60,000 bases of DNA from Cristatella mucedo (GCA_009760855.2 WPIO01000095.1:218501-278500), one strand, 5' to 3'. Shown: positions 42,071 through 53,564, counted from the stretch's first letter. Numbers and translations are program-made. The notes: generated from the sequence alone by a model not told the origin.

Positions 42071-43366
42071 TTGGTAGATAGCTACAACACGACACTAGCT
42101 GACACGCTCGACGAGTTTGCACCTCTGACAAAGCGCATTGTGCGTCCTCACCCAGACGGCCTATGGTTTACCACAGACATTAAACTAGCCAAGTCTACTA
42201 AACGAAAGCTTGAAAAAGCATACAAAAGATCCGGACTAACTGTCCATCGACAGACATATGAAGACTACTGTAGGTCGTACAAATCGATCCTAGCAAAGGT
42301 CAAGTCTAGCTTCTATAGAAACATTGTTGAATCACAGATGCACAATCCAAAAATGCTGATGTCGACAGTAAACCATCTCCTCAGCAGTTCCCAGATTAGC
42401 TCCTTACCTGATGATCCTTGTGATGATCTAGCCGATCGCTTCTCTCGATTCTTTGTGCAGAAGATAGACAAGATCAGGGAATCCATCCCTGCGATGACAA
42501 CCTCCCCACTAGAACGCTGTTCCTCGGTTCCTGGCTGCACCTCAATGTCTGCATTTAAGCAGCTCACTAGTGATCTAGTCCTAAAGTTCGTATCTCAATC
42601 AAAGAAGACAACAAGTCCTCTGGACCCTATTCCCACTGTACTGCTCCTACGTTGCATTGATCTGCTGCTGCCATGCATAACTAACATCAATAACATATCA
42701 TTAGCCTCAGGTCATGTCCCAGCACCTTTCAAAAAAGCTGTAGTCAGGCCTCTTCTCAAGAAAGCAACACTAGACCAAGAGAACTTGAGGAGCAACTACC
42801 GCCCAGTCTCCCTTCTACCATTCCTATCAAAGACACTCGAACGGGTCGTGGCAGACCAGCTGAACTTGTATATCGAAACCTCACACCTTGCTAGTAAGTT
42901 CCAGTCTGGCTTTAGAGCTAATCACTCGACAGAGTCAGCATTGCTTAGCGTATACAACGACCTACTTAGGAATGCAGACATGGGTAGAGTGTCTCTGCTT
43001 GGTCTGCTCGATCTTTCGGCAGCTTTTGATACCACCGATCACAAAGTTCTTCTAGAGCGCCTTTCATCTCGCCTGGGCATCACTGGCACTGCTCTGCAGT
43101 GGTTCAGGTCCAATCTCAGTGGGAGACTTCAGAATATTGACGTGAATGGACAAAGATCATCTGAAGTACCTCTGAAATACGGAGTACCTCAGGGCTCCGT
43201 GCTAGGTCCGGTTCTTTTCACGGTTTATACTCTGCCTCTTGCTGATGTGATTACCAAGCACAATCTAGGCTTTCATTTCTATGCGGAAGACACTCAGTTG
43301 TACCTTTGCTTTGATCCCTCCCAGCCTTCGAGCACCTCAAACTCTCTCAACTCACTTGCTGCATGA
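42071..43366 (+). pseudogene. LINE reverse transcriptase, 5' part
   Basis: An open frame of 431 codons, opened by TTG rather than a true start. RT motifs in order: SNYRPVSLLPFLSKTLERV (about 241-259), FQSGFRANHSTESALL (277-292), LLDLSAAFDTTDH (312-324), GVPQGSVLGPVLF (371-383) and FYAEDTQLY (403-411). The catalytic YADD box is YAED here, a change that should disable polymerase activity. The frame ends at TGA (43364-43366), where other copies have TGT, so it is a point nonsense mutation. Confidence 0.9.
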
Positions 43367-43387
43367 ATTGATGACATCCGCACATGG

Positions 43388-44143
43388 ATGGCAGCAAATT
43401 TTCTGAAACTAAGCGATGATGAAACTAACTTACTAGTTATGGGCAAACCCAGTGTGATTCAGAGATTGGAAAGGCTGACTCTCAAAATTGGCTCTGCCAG
43501 CATATCTCCTGTTGCATCAGCTCGAAATCTAGGTGTCATATTCCAAAGCGACCTCTCTTTAGACGACCATATCAGCTCCACAGTCAAATCCGCCTATTTT
43601 CAGCTTCATAACATTGCTAAAATTCGGGCTTGTTTAGATCAGGATACCACGTCTAAGTTGGTCCATGCATTCGTGACATCCCGTCTCGACTTCTGCAACT
43701 CACTGCTTACTGGCCTACCAGCACGTGCGATCAGGCGATTGCAGCTGGTGCAAAACTCTGCAGCTAGGCTTGTCTGTCGTGAGCGTCACAGTTGCCACAT
43801 TACTCCACTTCTCGCCGACCTGCACTGGCTACTAGTCAAGGAATGGATTGACTTCAAGGTTTTGTCGCTCACTTTTAGGTCCCTTCATTCAATGGCTCCA
43901 ACCTACCACTCAGATATACTACCCCATCAGGCCAAGCATTGTACCACCCGCTTTTCGGAATCCAACATTCTAGAAATACCTCGTACAAACCTCAAATCCT
44001 TTGGAGACCGTGCATTTAGATCGTATGCTCCCAAAACTTGGAACTCCCTCCCGACCTGCGTCAAAACATCCCCTGACCTGACCACATTTAAAAGGAACTT
44101 AAAAACACACCTATTTACGACAGCATTTAGTGGGTCCCTGTGA
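43388..44143 (+). pseudogene. LINE reverse transcriptase, C-terminal part
   Basis: Continues in the same frame after the stop, 251 codons: MAANFLKLSDDETNLLVMGK, then ISPVASARNLGVIFQSDLSL, KLVHAFVTSRLDFCNSLLTG, AARLVCRERHSCHITPLLAD and SFGDRAFRSYAPKTWNSLP, ending FTTAFSGSL. This C-terminal block is what most shorter copies in the window preserve. Confidence 0.9.
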
Positions 44144-44355
44144 TTCGTCCTTGATGTGCTTATGCGTGCTGACACTGTGCATGCTGCCACTAACTACATT
44201 TGCATGCTGACCCTGTGCATGTCACCCTTAACCATGTTATTCATTTTGTTCGTTTATCGAGCATGATTTTACTCACTATTCAATTGCATTTCCCTTTGCA
44301 GCAATTGTAAAGCGCCTAGAGAGAGATTTAGTTCTCTGAGGGCACTTTATCAAGT

Positions 44356-44389
<34 letters not shown>

Positions 44390-44393
44390 CCAT

Positions 44394-45450
44394 GCATGGA
44401 TGGCAGCAAATTTTTTAAAACTAAATGATGATAAAACTAACTTGTTAGTAATGAGAAAACTCAGCGGGATTCAGAAATCGGAAAGGCTGGGGCTCAAAAT
44501 TGGCTCAGCCAGCATATCTCCTGCTAAATCTTCGTGAATTCTATGTGTCATATTCCAAAGTCACATTTCATTAGACAACCACATCAGCTCCACAGTCAAG
44601 TCTGCCTACTTTCAGCTAGATAACATTACTAGAATTCGGGCTTGCTTAGGCTGAGATAATACATCTAAATTGGTCCATAATAATAATAATGCACTTGATA
44701 AAGCCCCCTCAGAGAACCCGATCTCTCTCTAGGTGCTTTACATTTGCTGGAAAGGGAATCTGTGACATCCCGTCTCGACTTCTGTAACTCAATGCTTGCT
44801 GGTCTACCAGCCTGTGCAATAAGACGTTTACAGTTGGTGCGAAACTCTGCAGCTAGGCTTGTCTGTCGTGAGCGTCGCAGTTGCCACGTCTCACTACTCT
44901 TCGCCGACCTGCACTGTCTTCCAGTAAAGCACTGCATCGACCTCAAGGTCTTGTCACTAACTTTTACGTCTCTTCATATTTTGGCTCCAACCTACCTATC
45001 AGATCTACTCTCCCACCAGGCTAAGCATCTTACCATCCGCTTTTCGGAATCTATTCGCTTACCTATACCTCTAAGAACCTCAAATCCCATGGAGACCGTG
45101 CCTTTAGTTTGCATGCTCCCAAAGCCTGGAACTCACTCCCGACTTGCATCACGAGTTTTCTTGACTTGACCACATTTAAAAAGAAACTAAAAACGCACCT
45201 ATTTATCACAGCGTTTAGTGGGTCCTTGTGATTCGTCTTTTATGTGGTTACGCGTGCTGACACTGTGAATGTTGCCACTAACCATACTTGCATGCTGATC
45301 TTGTGCTTGTCACCCCTAACCATGTTATCCTTGTTGTTTATCGACCATTCCACCCCTAACTATTTGATCGTGCTTCCATTGCAGCAAATGTAAAGTGCCT
45401 AGAAAGAGATTGAGTTCTCTGAGGGGGCTATGCAAGTTCATTATTATTAT
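44394..45450 (+). mobile_element. LINE 3' copy interrupted by a small inverted tail fragment
   Basis: 44394-44680 holds the MAANFLKLNDDKTNLLV region. At 44680-44758 a reversed LINE tail (aataataataatgcacttga taaagcccc) is inserted. 44759-45169 resumes with VTSRLDFCNSMLAGLPACAI and AARLVCRERRSCHVSLLFAD. The tail and (ATT)n finish near 45450. Confidence 0.85.
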
Positions 45451-45754
45451 AATTATTACTGTAAAGCTAGCTCGAATGAACTTTTAAAGAGAGAACGTGC
45501 ACAATTGAGGTAGAGTATTCTCTCAATAGCAACTGCACCCGCTTCCGCCGAACCAGGACTGGGAAATCTGCATGCTTTAGACATAGGTCACCAATAGAAA
45601 TCGAGTATTTTGAAGTGCAATCCAACTGTCATTTCCAAAATGAACTTAGCAAGGCTACGATTGTATTTCATCTTAAAAAACAAATGTTCGAATCGACTCA
45701 TAGAATGAGGCCAGGAGAGATTGGCTCCTATAAATTTGCTAATAAGAACCGTGA

Positions 45755-47155
45755 CTAAGAACAAGTAAGTGACAAAATCTTGAAGTCGTTAGGCTGCTTG
45801 ATGGGGAGCCAGTGCAGGTCGGCGAAAAGTGGTGTAATGTGGATGATGCGACGTTTACGACAGTTGAGCTTAGCTGACGAGTTTGATATTAACTGTAAGC
45901 ATTTTATTGCATGAGCGGGATGACTTACACATAATGGTTTACTCATGTATTGAATAGTCAAGATGCTGCGAATGATGAACAGATTAGTTAGCGTGGCTGG
46001 GATGTTCTCATCAAAGCAAGCCCAAATGTTTGCAATGCACTGAAGGTGAAAGTAGGCAAACTCGATTGTGGAGCTAGAGTTTCCAGTTTCAGATTAAAAC
46101 TTATTTTGTCTGAAAGTAGTAGGCTAATTTTGTCGTCATTCAATTTCTGAAACATTGCAGCCATCTATCTGAAAATTTAAGTGACACATGCTATTAGGGA
46201 GCTGAGTGAGTTTGATATGATGAACGGTAGGGAGGGATCAAAGCACAAGTAAAACGGCATGTCATTGCATAAAACTGAAAGCCTAGATTGCTCTTGGCGT
46301 TTACATACGCAAGAGGTAGAGTATATATAGATTTCGCAAAATAGGCGATCTAAAACGAATCCCCGCGTCATCTCACACGTCAAAGGCTCGCTGGATGATC
46401 GTTTTCAATTGGTATCTATCTGCTGAATTCTTCCACTGAGATAATACTAATATATAGTAAGCCATCTAAAAACAGTTTCTGGGAGAGGCGGCAGGCGCCC
46501 CAGAAGGATTTGGTGATCAATGGCATCAATGGCATCAATGGCGTCAAAAAAGCCGCTTGAAGATCCAGCAAAGCTAGCAAAAAGACTTTACCTAAGTCTG
46601 CATTCCGCAGAAGATACACTCAAAGCAGCACTGACTCTGTAGTGTGGTTTCCTCGAAAATCTTACTGGAACTTACTTGCTAGCTTTGAGCTATAGTTGTA
46701 AGAGTTTAGCTGATCTTCTTATACTTTTCCCAGTGTCTTTGAGAGGAACGGCGGTATAGAAAGACTTCGAGCAAAAGTTGATTATCCGCATGTTTGTCTG
46801 GTCTAGTGTCGACTTCTTATTAATTGGCCCAAAAATAGCCTCTTTGAAAGTTGCAGGTGCATAACCTGAATCAAAGTACAGATTTACCGTGTGATCATAG
46901 ATGGCACCGGAACAACAAGTTTAGGTATCTCAGAAGGAGAACTGTAGGTAGCCGGGTCTAGCGAACTAGGAGTCCTATTAGACACGGAGATGAACCTCGA
47001 GATGCGGGCAGCAAAAACAGGCTTGAAGGAAGCCGTTGAGGAGGATCGAGGAGCGAAAGAAGAAGGTTCCGGATAGAACGTCTGCTTTGTGATGGGCGAA
47101 GTGTTAATTTTTTAGACAGAGAAGCTAGAAAAAACGATCTACTAGCTCGCCACAA
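45755..47155 (-). mobile_element. Old LINE copy, reverse orientation
   Basis: The reverse strand shows the linker before the RT (RASRSFFLASLSKKLTLRPS, 46958-47155), LLRNADLGKVFLLALLDLQA AF (46560-46620), LPFYLCFDPSLPFIISNSLS near 46200, and RKRRIIHITPLFADLHWLPI near 45800. Many frame breaks. It spans much of the RT. Confidence 0.75.
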
Positions 47156-47159
47156 GGGT

Positions 47160-48205
47160 GGCTAGCTATCGCGCCGGCTTGGATGCTGTTGAAGAGATGT
47201 TTGATAGTCGACGTAAGTATTTTCGCGTTATGCGTCGGCGACTGCACTGTTCTTATAGAGGCTACACTTGGCATTCTCGACTGCCAGTCGATGAGCAGTC
47301 AGTCCTGATTTGTATGTGCTTTTTCGAGCTCGAGCTGAGTATTCGTTGCTGGTTGAATGTCTGCTGTGAACATTAGCCTATCTTGGCGAAGGCGTCTACA
47401 TTGTTCTTAATAAAAAGAAGCAAACTTGAGCAGAGCATTCGCAGCCGTCGTATTGTAGCATTACGCCAAGGTGGACGAAGGATTAAGCAGAAGCGATGCA
47501 AAAGATCAGTTCTGCCAACCGCTTCAAAATATCTTATAAATATCTTTTAAATATCTTCACAATATTCTTTTTCTTAAATATCTTATTCTTCAAAATATAA
47601 AATAGGCCCTTCTCGGTTCACAATCGAAAGACGACAACTCTTTGTACCGAAGGTGAGACGCATTGCAGAAAAAAGACATAAAGATACGAATCTTCAGCTA
47701 AAAATAAGACACTGGCTATGAGCACAAAGTCGCCGTTCCTATCGGGGTTTGCGGCTAAGATAGATATGATATTTCGTGGGCAGGACAATCATTGTTGAAT
47801 AACAGTTGCTACGGCGGAGGCTGTTCTTGTGGAGTCTCATGGAGACACAGACGTGAGCAGTAAACGAGACTCAATCTTTATTCCCTTAACTGGTACATAT
47901 ACGAGCTGGCTGACTCGTCGCATATGGGGGAGTGCATCTGTGGCGGGCCACGTCATCCTTACATCAAAGGCCGGACGCTGCACCGAGTCAATTACCCAAA
48001 CACTAGCTGCAGGTGGGGCGTACGTTAGCGGCCGATGCTGCTGCACTAATTACAATAGCAGAAACAGCATGCTCACACAACATCACCAAATCAAAGGGAT
48101 TGAGTTGGACACAGGCGGTCCTGTCAGTTGCACACAGTGGAACGATGTATGGAGACCAACAACGAATAGATGGCTGCAATACGATCTCAATATACAGTAC
48201 GACCT
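47160..48205. other. No gene recognised
   Basis: Two short plus-strand open stretches (47158-47376 and 47829-48227) have no recognisable motif, and the second runs into a SINE, so I treat them as chance. Confidence 0.5.
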
Positions 48206-48209
48206 AGAT

Positions 48210-48386
48210 AAAAAAAATCCTAGCTGATTAAACAGCCTCTTTTTGTATAGCGACAGAAGAGCCTTTACGGCTATCGCCACCACTTGCAGTGGCAATACAG
48301 AATCGCCCACCACAGGAATCGAACCCATGACCTCGTGACCGAGGTCGTGAAAGCAACCGCCTTACCTAATGTGCCATCACGGCTCG
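48210..48386 (-). mobile_element. Family A SINE, full length
   Basis: Complete reversed unit: poly-A side aaaaaaatcctagctgatta, the body, the B box in reverse (ggaatcgaaccc) and the head end gtgccatcacggctcga. Confidence 0.88.
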
Positions 48387-48389
48387 AGA

Positions 48390-49160
48390 GTGCGATCCTG
48401 ATACGATTCCAATACGATAAAAGTAGGATTCTTGCTCCACTGGATAGTACGAGCTACAGGAGACCTCATCTCGGAGGCGGCTTGCCCGTCGGCAGAGATG
48501 AATGACCGCGTGATTAAGGGTCCCATTTCTTAACGGCATGCATGGAAGAAAGCCGCAAATTAATTAAGGTGATTTATTAAGGTGAATCCCTTTTACTCTA
48601 CTGACGGCGGCACCCACCACCAGAGGGCCAGCGCTGGGTGCCAAACTATTTCCATCCGGATGCCATCCAAACTCTGAAGCTCAGATTCAAAAAAACTCTT
48701 GCGTAAGCAAGTCAAAGGCGCCAACCGTACTTTTCGGGAGAAAAGTCCAACGGCCTTAAGCCGAGAGCAGTACTTTGGTTAGAGAAAAACTGACCACTTT
48801 GATGCTTCCCACTTCAGACCGAATGATTCATTAGTGAATTTGGTGGTTTTAACTCGCTCGGTATCGCCTTGTCAAGCCGAGGGAGCGGTTTTGCCTCTCG
48901 CCTCTTCGCCATCCGAAAGATGCGACAAGTTTGAGTACCGCTGGATCAGCATCAGCCTGACAGGTATCAGCCAGCCAGACTTTTGCCTCGACCTCAGCCT
49001 CCGAGGCCGAGCAGCAGGGTACTCGAACTTTACTCAACTCAGGTCGTAAAGTGTGACTCGCACTCACAGCGAGCCATTTTCTTTCTATCGCCAACTGCAA
49101 GTGGGATGAGAACCGCAGAGGCCTGTTCTCTCATTGTATAACTAGCCGTAGAGGCTTTGA
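48390..49160. other. No gene recognised
   Basis: Ordinary composition, short overlapping open frames on both strands and no splice-supported exon. Confidence 0.5.
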
Positions 49161-49164
49161 CGCC

Positions 49165-49575
49165 ACTAAATATGTCTTCAGGTCCTTTCATGCTCTTTCT
49201 CCAGCCTACCTATCAGAACTGTTTCCGATCAAGTCAGGCATCGTCCCGCCTGATCGTCTGCCTTAGATCGTTTAGCTGTGCCTCGAACGAACCAACCTCA
49301 AATCCTTTGAACACAGAGCCCTCAGTTCGTATGCTTCCAAAGCCTGGCGCTCGCTCCCGACTGACGTCACGAAACCCTCCTGACTAGACAGCGGTTAAAA
49401 ATAAGCTAGAAAATCACAGCATTTGCTGGATCAGGGTGTACTCTTCTTCTTGTGCTTATGCGTGCTGACGATGCACATGTTATCCCTTACCATATTGAAA
49501 TGAGTCCTTTCCTAAATATATACAGTCCATGGAGATGGATATAGTTCTCCGATGGCGCTACACAAATTATTATTA
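49165..49575 (+). mobile_element. Divergent LINE 3' fragment
   Basis: Reads FHALSPAYLSELFPIKSGIV-like sequence, then SKAWRSLPTDVTKPS, ending with gatatagttctccgatggcg ctacacaaattattatt, a variant of the LINE tail. Confidence 0.7.
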
Positions 49576-49684
49576 GACTTATAATTATTGTTTATTTTAT
49601 TTCAAAAATCATAGCAATTACTTAAAAAATCACGGGTGATGGGACGCCCTCTTCCTCACGATCGGTTGATCGACGGATACATAG

Positions 49685-50265
49685 TAAAGTTCTGAGGCCT
49701 CTGACCAGCAAGGCCAAAGCCACGGCTTTGCTCCTTCATACCTCGCTGAACTGTTGCACCAGTTTCAGCCTCCCCTTGACCTTAGGGCAGTGGTTCTCAA
49801 CCTTCCTAATGCCGCAACCTTTAATACAGTTCCTCGTGTTGTGGCGACCCCCAACCATTAAATTATTGTGTGAAAAGTGTGGAAATGCGTGTTTTCCGAT
49901 GGTCTTAGGCGACCCCTGTGAAAGGGTTGTTAGACCCCAAAGGGGTCGCGACCCACAGGTTGAGTCGCTGCCTTAGGGTCTCTGTACAACAAATTAGCTT
50001 TTCCATTCCTCCGATTAAACACTGCTGGTGACAGAGGCTTTTTCCCTGCAGATCCTAGACTGTGGAACTCACTTCCACAATTCTTACTCGCCGACTTCAA
50101 CTCTCCTGCAGCCGACTATAGCACATCCTTTCCAGCCATCCTGAGCTTCTACTTTCACGCTACTCACTATCTCAACTGCTCTCAAGATTTAGCTATACTT
50201 CTGACATTCTCTTTGTTGCGTGAGGTGAAATCTGTTGGCCACCATATGCGTACAAAAAGCCGCGT
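49685..50265 (+). mobile_element. Second LINE family, C-terminal fragment, interrupted by the SPIN-like MITE
   Basis: Around the MITE it reads LLHTSLNCCTSFSLPLTLG and, after it, NKLAFPFLRLNTAGDRGFFP then DPRLWNSLPQF and STSFPAILSFYFHATHYLNC. The 'RLWNSLP..SxxxFK' type ending is typical of non-LTR retrotransposon ORF2 C-termini but differs from the main family. Confidence 0.65.
49788..49970 (-). mobile_element. SPIN-like hAT MITE (non-autonomous)
   Basis: 183 bp flanked by the perfect 8-bp duplication ccttaggg (49780-49787 and 49971-49978). It begins cagtggttctcaaccttcc, and near the other end reads ggtcttaggcgacccctgtg, then aaggggtcgcgacccacagg. These are the blocks I know from SPIN ('space invader') elements. 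It is in reverse relative to the usual listing and is shortened in the middle; full SPIN MITEs are about 220 bp as I recall. The last terminal repeat reads gagtcgctg instead of gaaccgctg, so it is slightly damaged. It sits in a LINE copy. Confidence 0.88.
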
Positions 50266-50604
50266 AGGCTTTGCGTTCGCTATAGAAAGCTCGGTGAGAG
50301 GCGAGAGTCAAATTAGGAAGCCAGAGGCACTGTAAGTCAGGACCAATCAGATGATGGGCTCCGTGGCCAGGTGCAAGAGGATAGGTGACAGCGGGTCATC
50401 CATCCTACCTGACACCCACCAACGAAATGAACGGTGCAAAGTCTCGATCGCGGATGTGGAGAGTGACCAACGCGTCAGCATTCAGCCTTTCAATAAAAAC
50501 CCGTTAATCATCCTCAGCACCCATTTGAGTAGTTCAAGCAAAAAAGGCACTTGTGGGAAGCTTCTAAAGGCATTTTAAATTTCAATGAATATATATATAT
50601 TTAT

Positions 50605-50760
50605 ACATTAGCTGATTTAAAAGCTCCATTTCTAAGCGGCAGAAGAGCCTTAGCAGCAACAACCACCGCTTGCAGCCTGCAATAGATGATCCCCCGAGGT
50701 AGGATTCGAACCCACAACATAGATCATGAGTAGGGAGCACCTAACCTGGCTATTTCGGCC
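50605..50760 (-). mobile_element. Divergent family A SINE
   Basis: ttagctgatttaaaagctcc, then aaccaccgcttgcag and ggattcgaacccacaacata give the same order of blocks with many substitutions. Confidence 0.65.
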
Positions 50761-50764
50761 TTTA

Positions 50765-52255
50765 AAGGACACAAAAAGCGAGTCATTTTCCAATTGGTCA
50801 TCTCTCGCAGAACTGAAAGCGGCGTCAGTCAAGAACGACTGCAGTTGGCTGCCCTCGATGCCGGGCAGGTAGCACTCATGCTGGATCGAGACGCAGCCAC
50901 CTGCCCGAAGGTGACCAACAAGGCTACGAGGCCAGTGTAGCAGACATAACCTTGTGCAGGATCGGCAGCAAAATAGTTGGCCTGTAGTTGTCAGGTAGCG
51001 AGGTTTCCCAGTGCCTGTGGAGCGAGATAGTCGCGCCAACCGTCCACTACCGAGGCGCGTCGTCCAAGTGGAGGCACGCATTCGGCACCTTAGCTATGAG
51101 ACGGCAGGCTGGATCGAGCGCACGAAGGTGCCGGTATTTCAGCCGGCTTGCCTTCTTGTAAAGTATTGTTCGCTCGACGCATACACACTGGAAGGTACTC
51201 CGCCATTAAAGGAAGCAAGAGAATACCAGCCAACTCGTGGGGCGCAGGAGAAACAGCAGTCAATGAGAGCCGTCGACTGCTGAGCCATCGACTGCTCGCT
51301 AAGCCACTTCTTTTAGCCAAATATCGTAGCAGGCCGTCAGATTGTTTAGCGATGGTCGAGGATGGAGTACAAGTATGATTCTGCTGCGTGTCTGCGATGG
51401 ATTGAAGCCAGTACTGTACGACCAAATGAGAAAGCTCGACAGTGCCCGCCGCCTCATTGGAGCGGTAAAAAGAGTGGGTGGAGGAGACCATGCGTAGAAA
51501 ATCGATAATGACGTGGCTGTTTTTGAAGGCATATCGGGGTAGGGGGGATGGATGATCCTAATTTATGGGATACGTTTTTGCCATTCCGCCACCATGGTTC
51601 ATACATCCACTGCTGGAAGGGAGATTAAGGACGTCGGCTGATAGGTTAAGCATGACCGGTGACTCTTCTAAGGAAGCACTTTTCAAAAGAGGATAAAAAG
51701 GTACAGAAAAACAACGTCGTGGTCAGATGATCCAACTGTCTCATTTAAATAGCGGTAGAAGGAAGCTGTCGCCTCGCTCACAGCTGTCGCCAGAGGATTG
51801 CAAAACATGAACCCACGACTTGTGTCGTGCAGAGAAAGCACAGCTCCTTACGTACTGTGCGAAGTGGGCTAAGTGTAGGCTCCCTTAACATTAGTAACAA
51901 TAAAATCGGTTGTCTGTTTGTTTAGCACGCGATTGATTATTCTAGGGTTGTCTGCTAAGCACGCCAAGAATAATCAGTCACTATCCAGACGCTATAGAAC
52001 CCCTGGTTAATAACGTGCACTGAATCACGCACTGTTAATCGAGCGAGGCACACATGAGCAAAAGAGACACATACCCGGAAGCTGGGTTTGGTCAGTAAGT
52101 AGGACAGAAAATGGACAGCCTAGACGCGCCTTTTAAGACACTGGGTGGGGTGAAGAATAAACCTGGACCTATGAACTAAAGCACGGCCAGTGAATCTCGC
52201 ATGGAGACACGATTGTACTTGTATTATGCCCTAGCGGCTCGTTAATCTGTAATCT
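50765..52255. other. No gene recognised
   Basis: Several open frames of 75-145 codons on both strands, overlapping each other and without known motifs. Confidence 0.45.
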
Positions 52256-52257
52256 AG

Positions 52258-52428
52258 GGCCGTGATAACCCAAGAGGTAAGGTGTTTGCTCTTCACGACC
52301 GAGGTCGTGGGTTCGAATCCTGCAGTGGGCAATCCTTTACTGCAAACTGCAAGCGGTGGTGATAGCCGTTAAGGCTCTTTCACCGCTCTACAAATGGAGG
52401 CTCTTAAATCAGCTAATATTTATTACTA
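52258..52428 (+). mobile_element. Family A SINE
   Basis: ggccgtgataacccaagagg taaggtg head, hairpin gaccgaggtc, B box gggttcgaatcc, body gcaagcggtggtgatagccg and end aaatcagctaatatt. Confidence 0.85.
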
Positions 52429-52879
52429 GTCGAGCCACTGGCAATCAATTTCGCTATAAATTTTCCCCAGGAGAAGCACCGCTTATGTGAAACCTTCAGG
52501 ACATCCGACCACGACTTTCCTTTCCTTTTTATTTGCACACATGTCCATGACCACTGCAATAGACTAGGATCCCTATTTCAAAAGTGTTAAAAGAGAACTG
52601 TTCGTCTAATGATCTGCAAATGAAGTAAGCGTTAAAATGTGGGTATATTGTAGACAGTTTTCAGGTAGTCTTGTTCGAATGATCGCTCTAGTCTACGGCG
52701 AGCTTCAGAGAGGTAGGACATCTGTTTTCCTGCGCCTACTAGAAAAAGAATGGTAACTTTCACATACATTCTAGGCGTACGACAGCATTCTAATGATTTC
52801 TTGAGTTTATTTAAGGAGTGCACATGTAAAGGTATTTTATACTGCGGCGGTATATAATAAACTTTTGTTTTATTCGTAA

Positions 52880-53188
52880 ACGTTAAAAGGCTCCTTCGAC
52901 AGCGAGGTCTCCCAGGCCAGGGTGTAGGAAACCTAGAATGGGCGACGGACGAAGTTTCCTTTATCGAGGCCACGCTGCATTCTCTTGCTTACCCGTACGG
53001 CGTGGGTGCTCAGCCGCCACTGCTTGGACGATGACTGAAGCCAATAGTGAAGACCGCAGCAGTGAAGAGACAACGCGGTGACGACGGCATACTTCCAGAA
53101 TCAGGAATCACCTTGCCTTTATCGGCTCTTAAGCATCCAGTCGAAGACGAGCGTTCCCCGAATACTCCTAATGTCAGGGTTGACTTTG
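52880..53188 (+). pseudogene. Unrecognised open stretch with one in-frame stop
   Basis: One frame runs about 100 codons (VGNLEWATDEVSFIEATLHS .. GVGAQPPLLGR, stop, LKPIVKTAAVKRQRGDDGI .. SPNTPNVRVDFG) and ends at a donor-like gtgagc. The single stop is TGA at 53032-53034, one base from CGA, as expected from CpG decay. The peptide reads like coding sequence (mixed polar and hydrophobic, Pro/Gly turns) but matches no family I know. A tRNA-SINE begins right after it. It may be an exon, a decayed gene piece or chance. Confidence 0.25.
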
Positions 53189-53191
53189 GTG

Positions 53192-53368
53192 AGCCGTGAT
53201 GGCACACTAGGTAAGGAGGTTGCTTTCATGACCTCGGTCCCGAGGTCGTGGGTTCGATTCCTGCGGTGGGCGATCCTTTATCGCCACTGCAAGCGGTCGT
53301 GAAAGCCGTAAAGGCTCTTCGGTCGCTGTACAAAAAGAGGTTGTTTAATCAGCTAGGATTTTTTTAGG
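53192..53368 (+). mobile_element. Family A SINE, full length
   Basis: gagccgtgatggcacactag gtaagg head, the palindromic hairpin gacctcggtcccgaggtc, B box gggttcgattcc, and an end ttaatcagctagga plus a T run. A good reference copy. It starts a few bases after the unexplained open stretch ending at 53188. Confidence 0.88.
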
Positions 53369-53449
53369 GAAGGCGAACGACGACGCTCTTTGAGCTCGGC
53401 ACACGCACCGAGGGCCCATAGCAAGGCGCTCGAAGGAGCGGGAACTGCT

Positions 53450-53564
53450 AGTCACGTGACCAACACGTCATGTGACCGATGTAGATGCGATTCGCTTGGT
53501 CATGTGACTGGGCGAGTCATGTGATTGTGGCTCAACGAGTCACGTGGCTTGTAGAGTCATGTGA
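53450..53564. promoter_or_regulatory. Cluster of six GTCAYGTGAY E-box decamers
   Basis: Near-palindromic decamers sit at 53450-53459 (GTCACGTGAC), 53466-53475, 53498-53507 and 53555-53564 (GTCATGTGAC), 53515-53524 (GTCATGTGAT) and 53538-53547 (GTCACGTGGC). The spacing is 16, 32, 17, 23 and 17 bases. This motif is bound by MITF/TFE and USF bHLH-zip factors in animals. The density suggests a regulatory module or a short degenerate tandem repeat built on the motif. Confidence 0.5.

Larger units (their letters stand above)
42060..44393 (+). mobile_element. Long L2/CR1-like LINE copy, 5'-truncated, with RT domain and 3' tail
   Basis: A non-LTR retrotransposon lacking its endonuclease. It enters in the linker before the reverse transcriptase and continues to its 3' tail (aagcgcctagagagagattt.. 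gagggcactttatcaagtg) and an (ATT)n end. It is the best preserved LINE in the window, with one nonsense codon. It lies directly after another LINE fragment that ends at about 42057. Confidence 0.93.

Noticed and set aside
52632-52973. 113-codon minus-strand open frame
   Set aside because: No recognised motif, and it overlaps the more protein-like plus-strand frame; kept only as doubtful.
53192-53275. tRNA gene
   Set aside because: It has a B box and hairpin but is the head of a SINE with body and tail, present in many decayed copies; not a functional tRNA.
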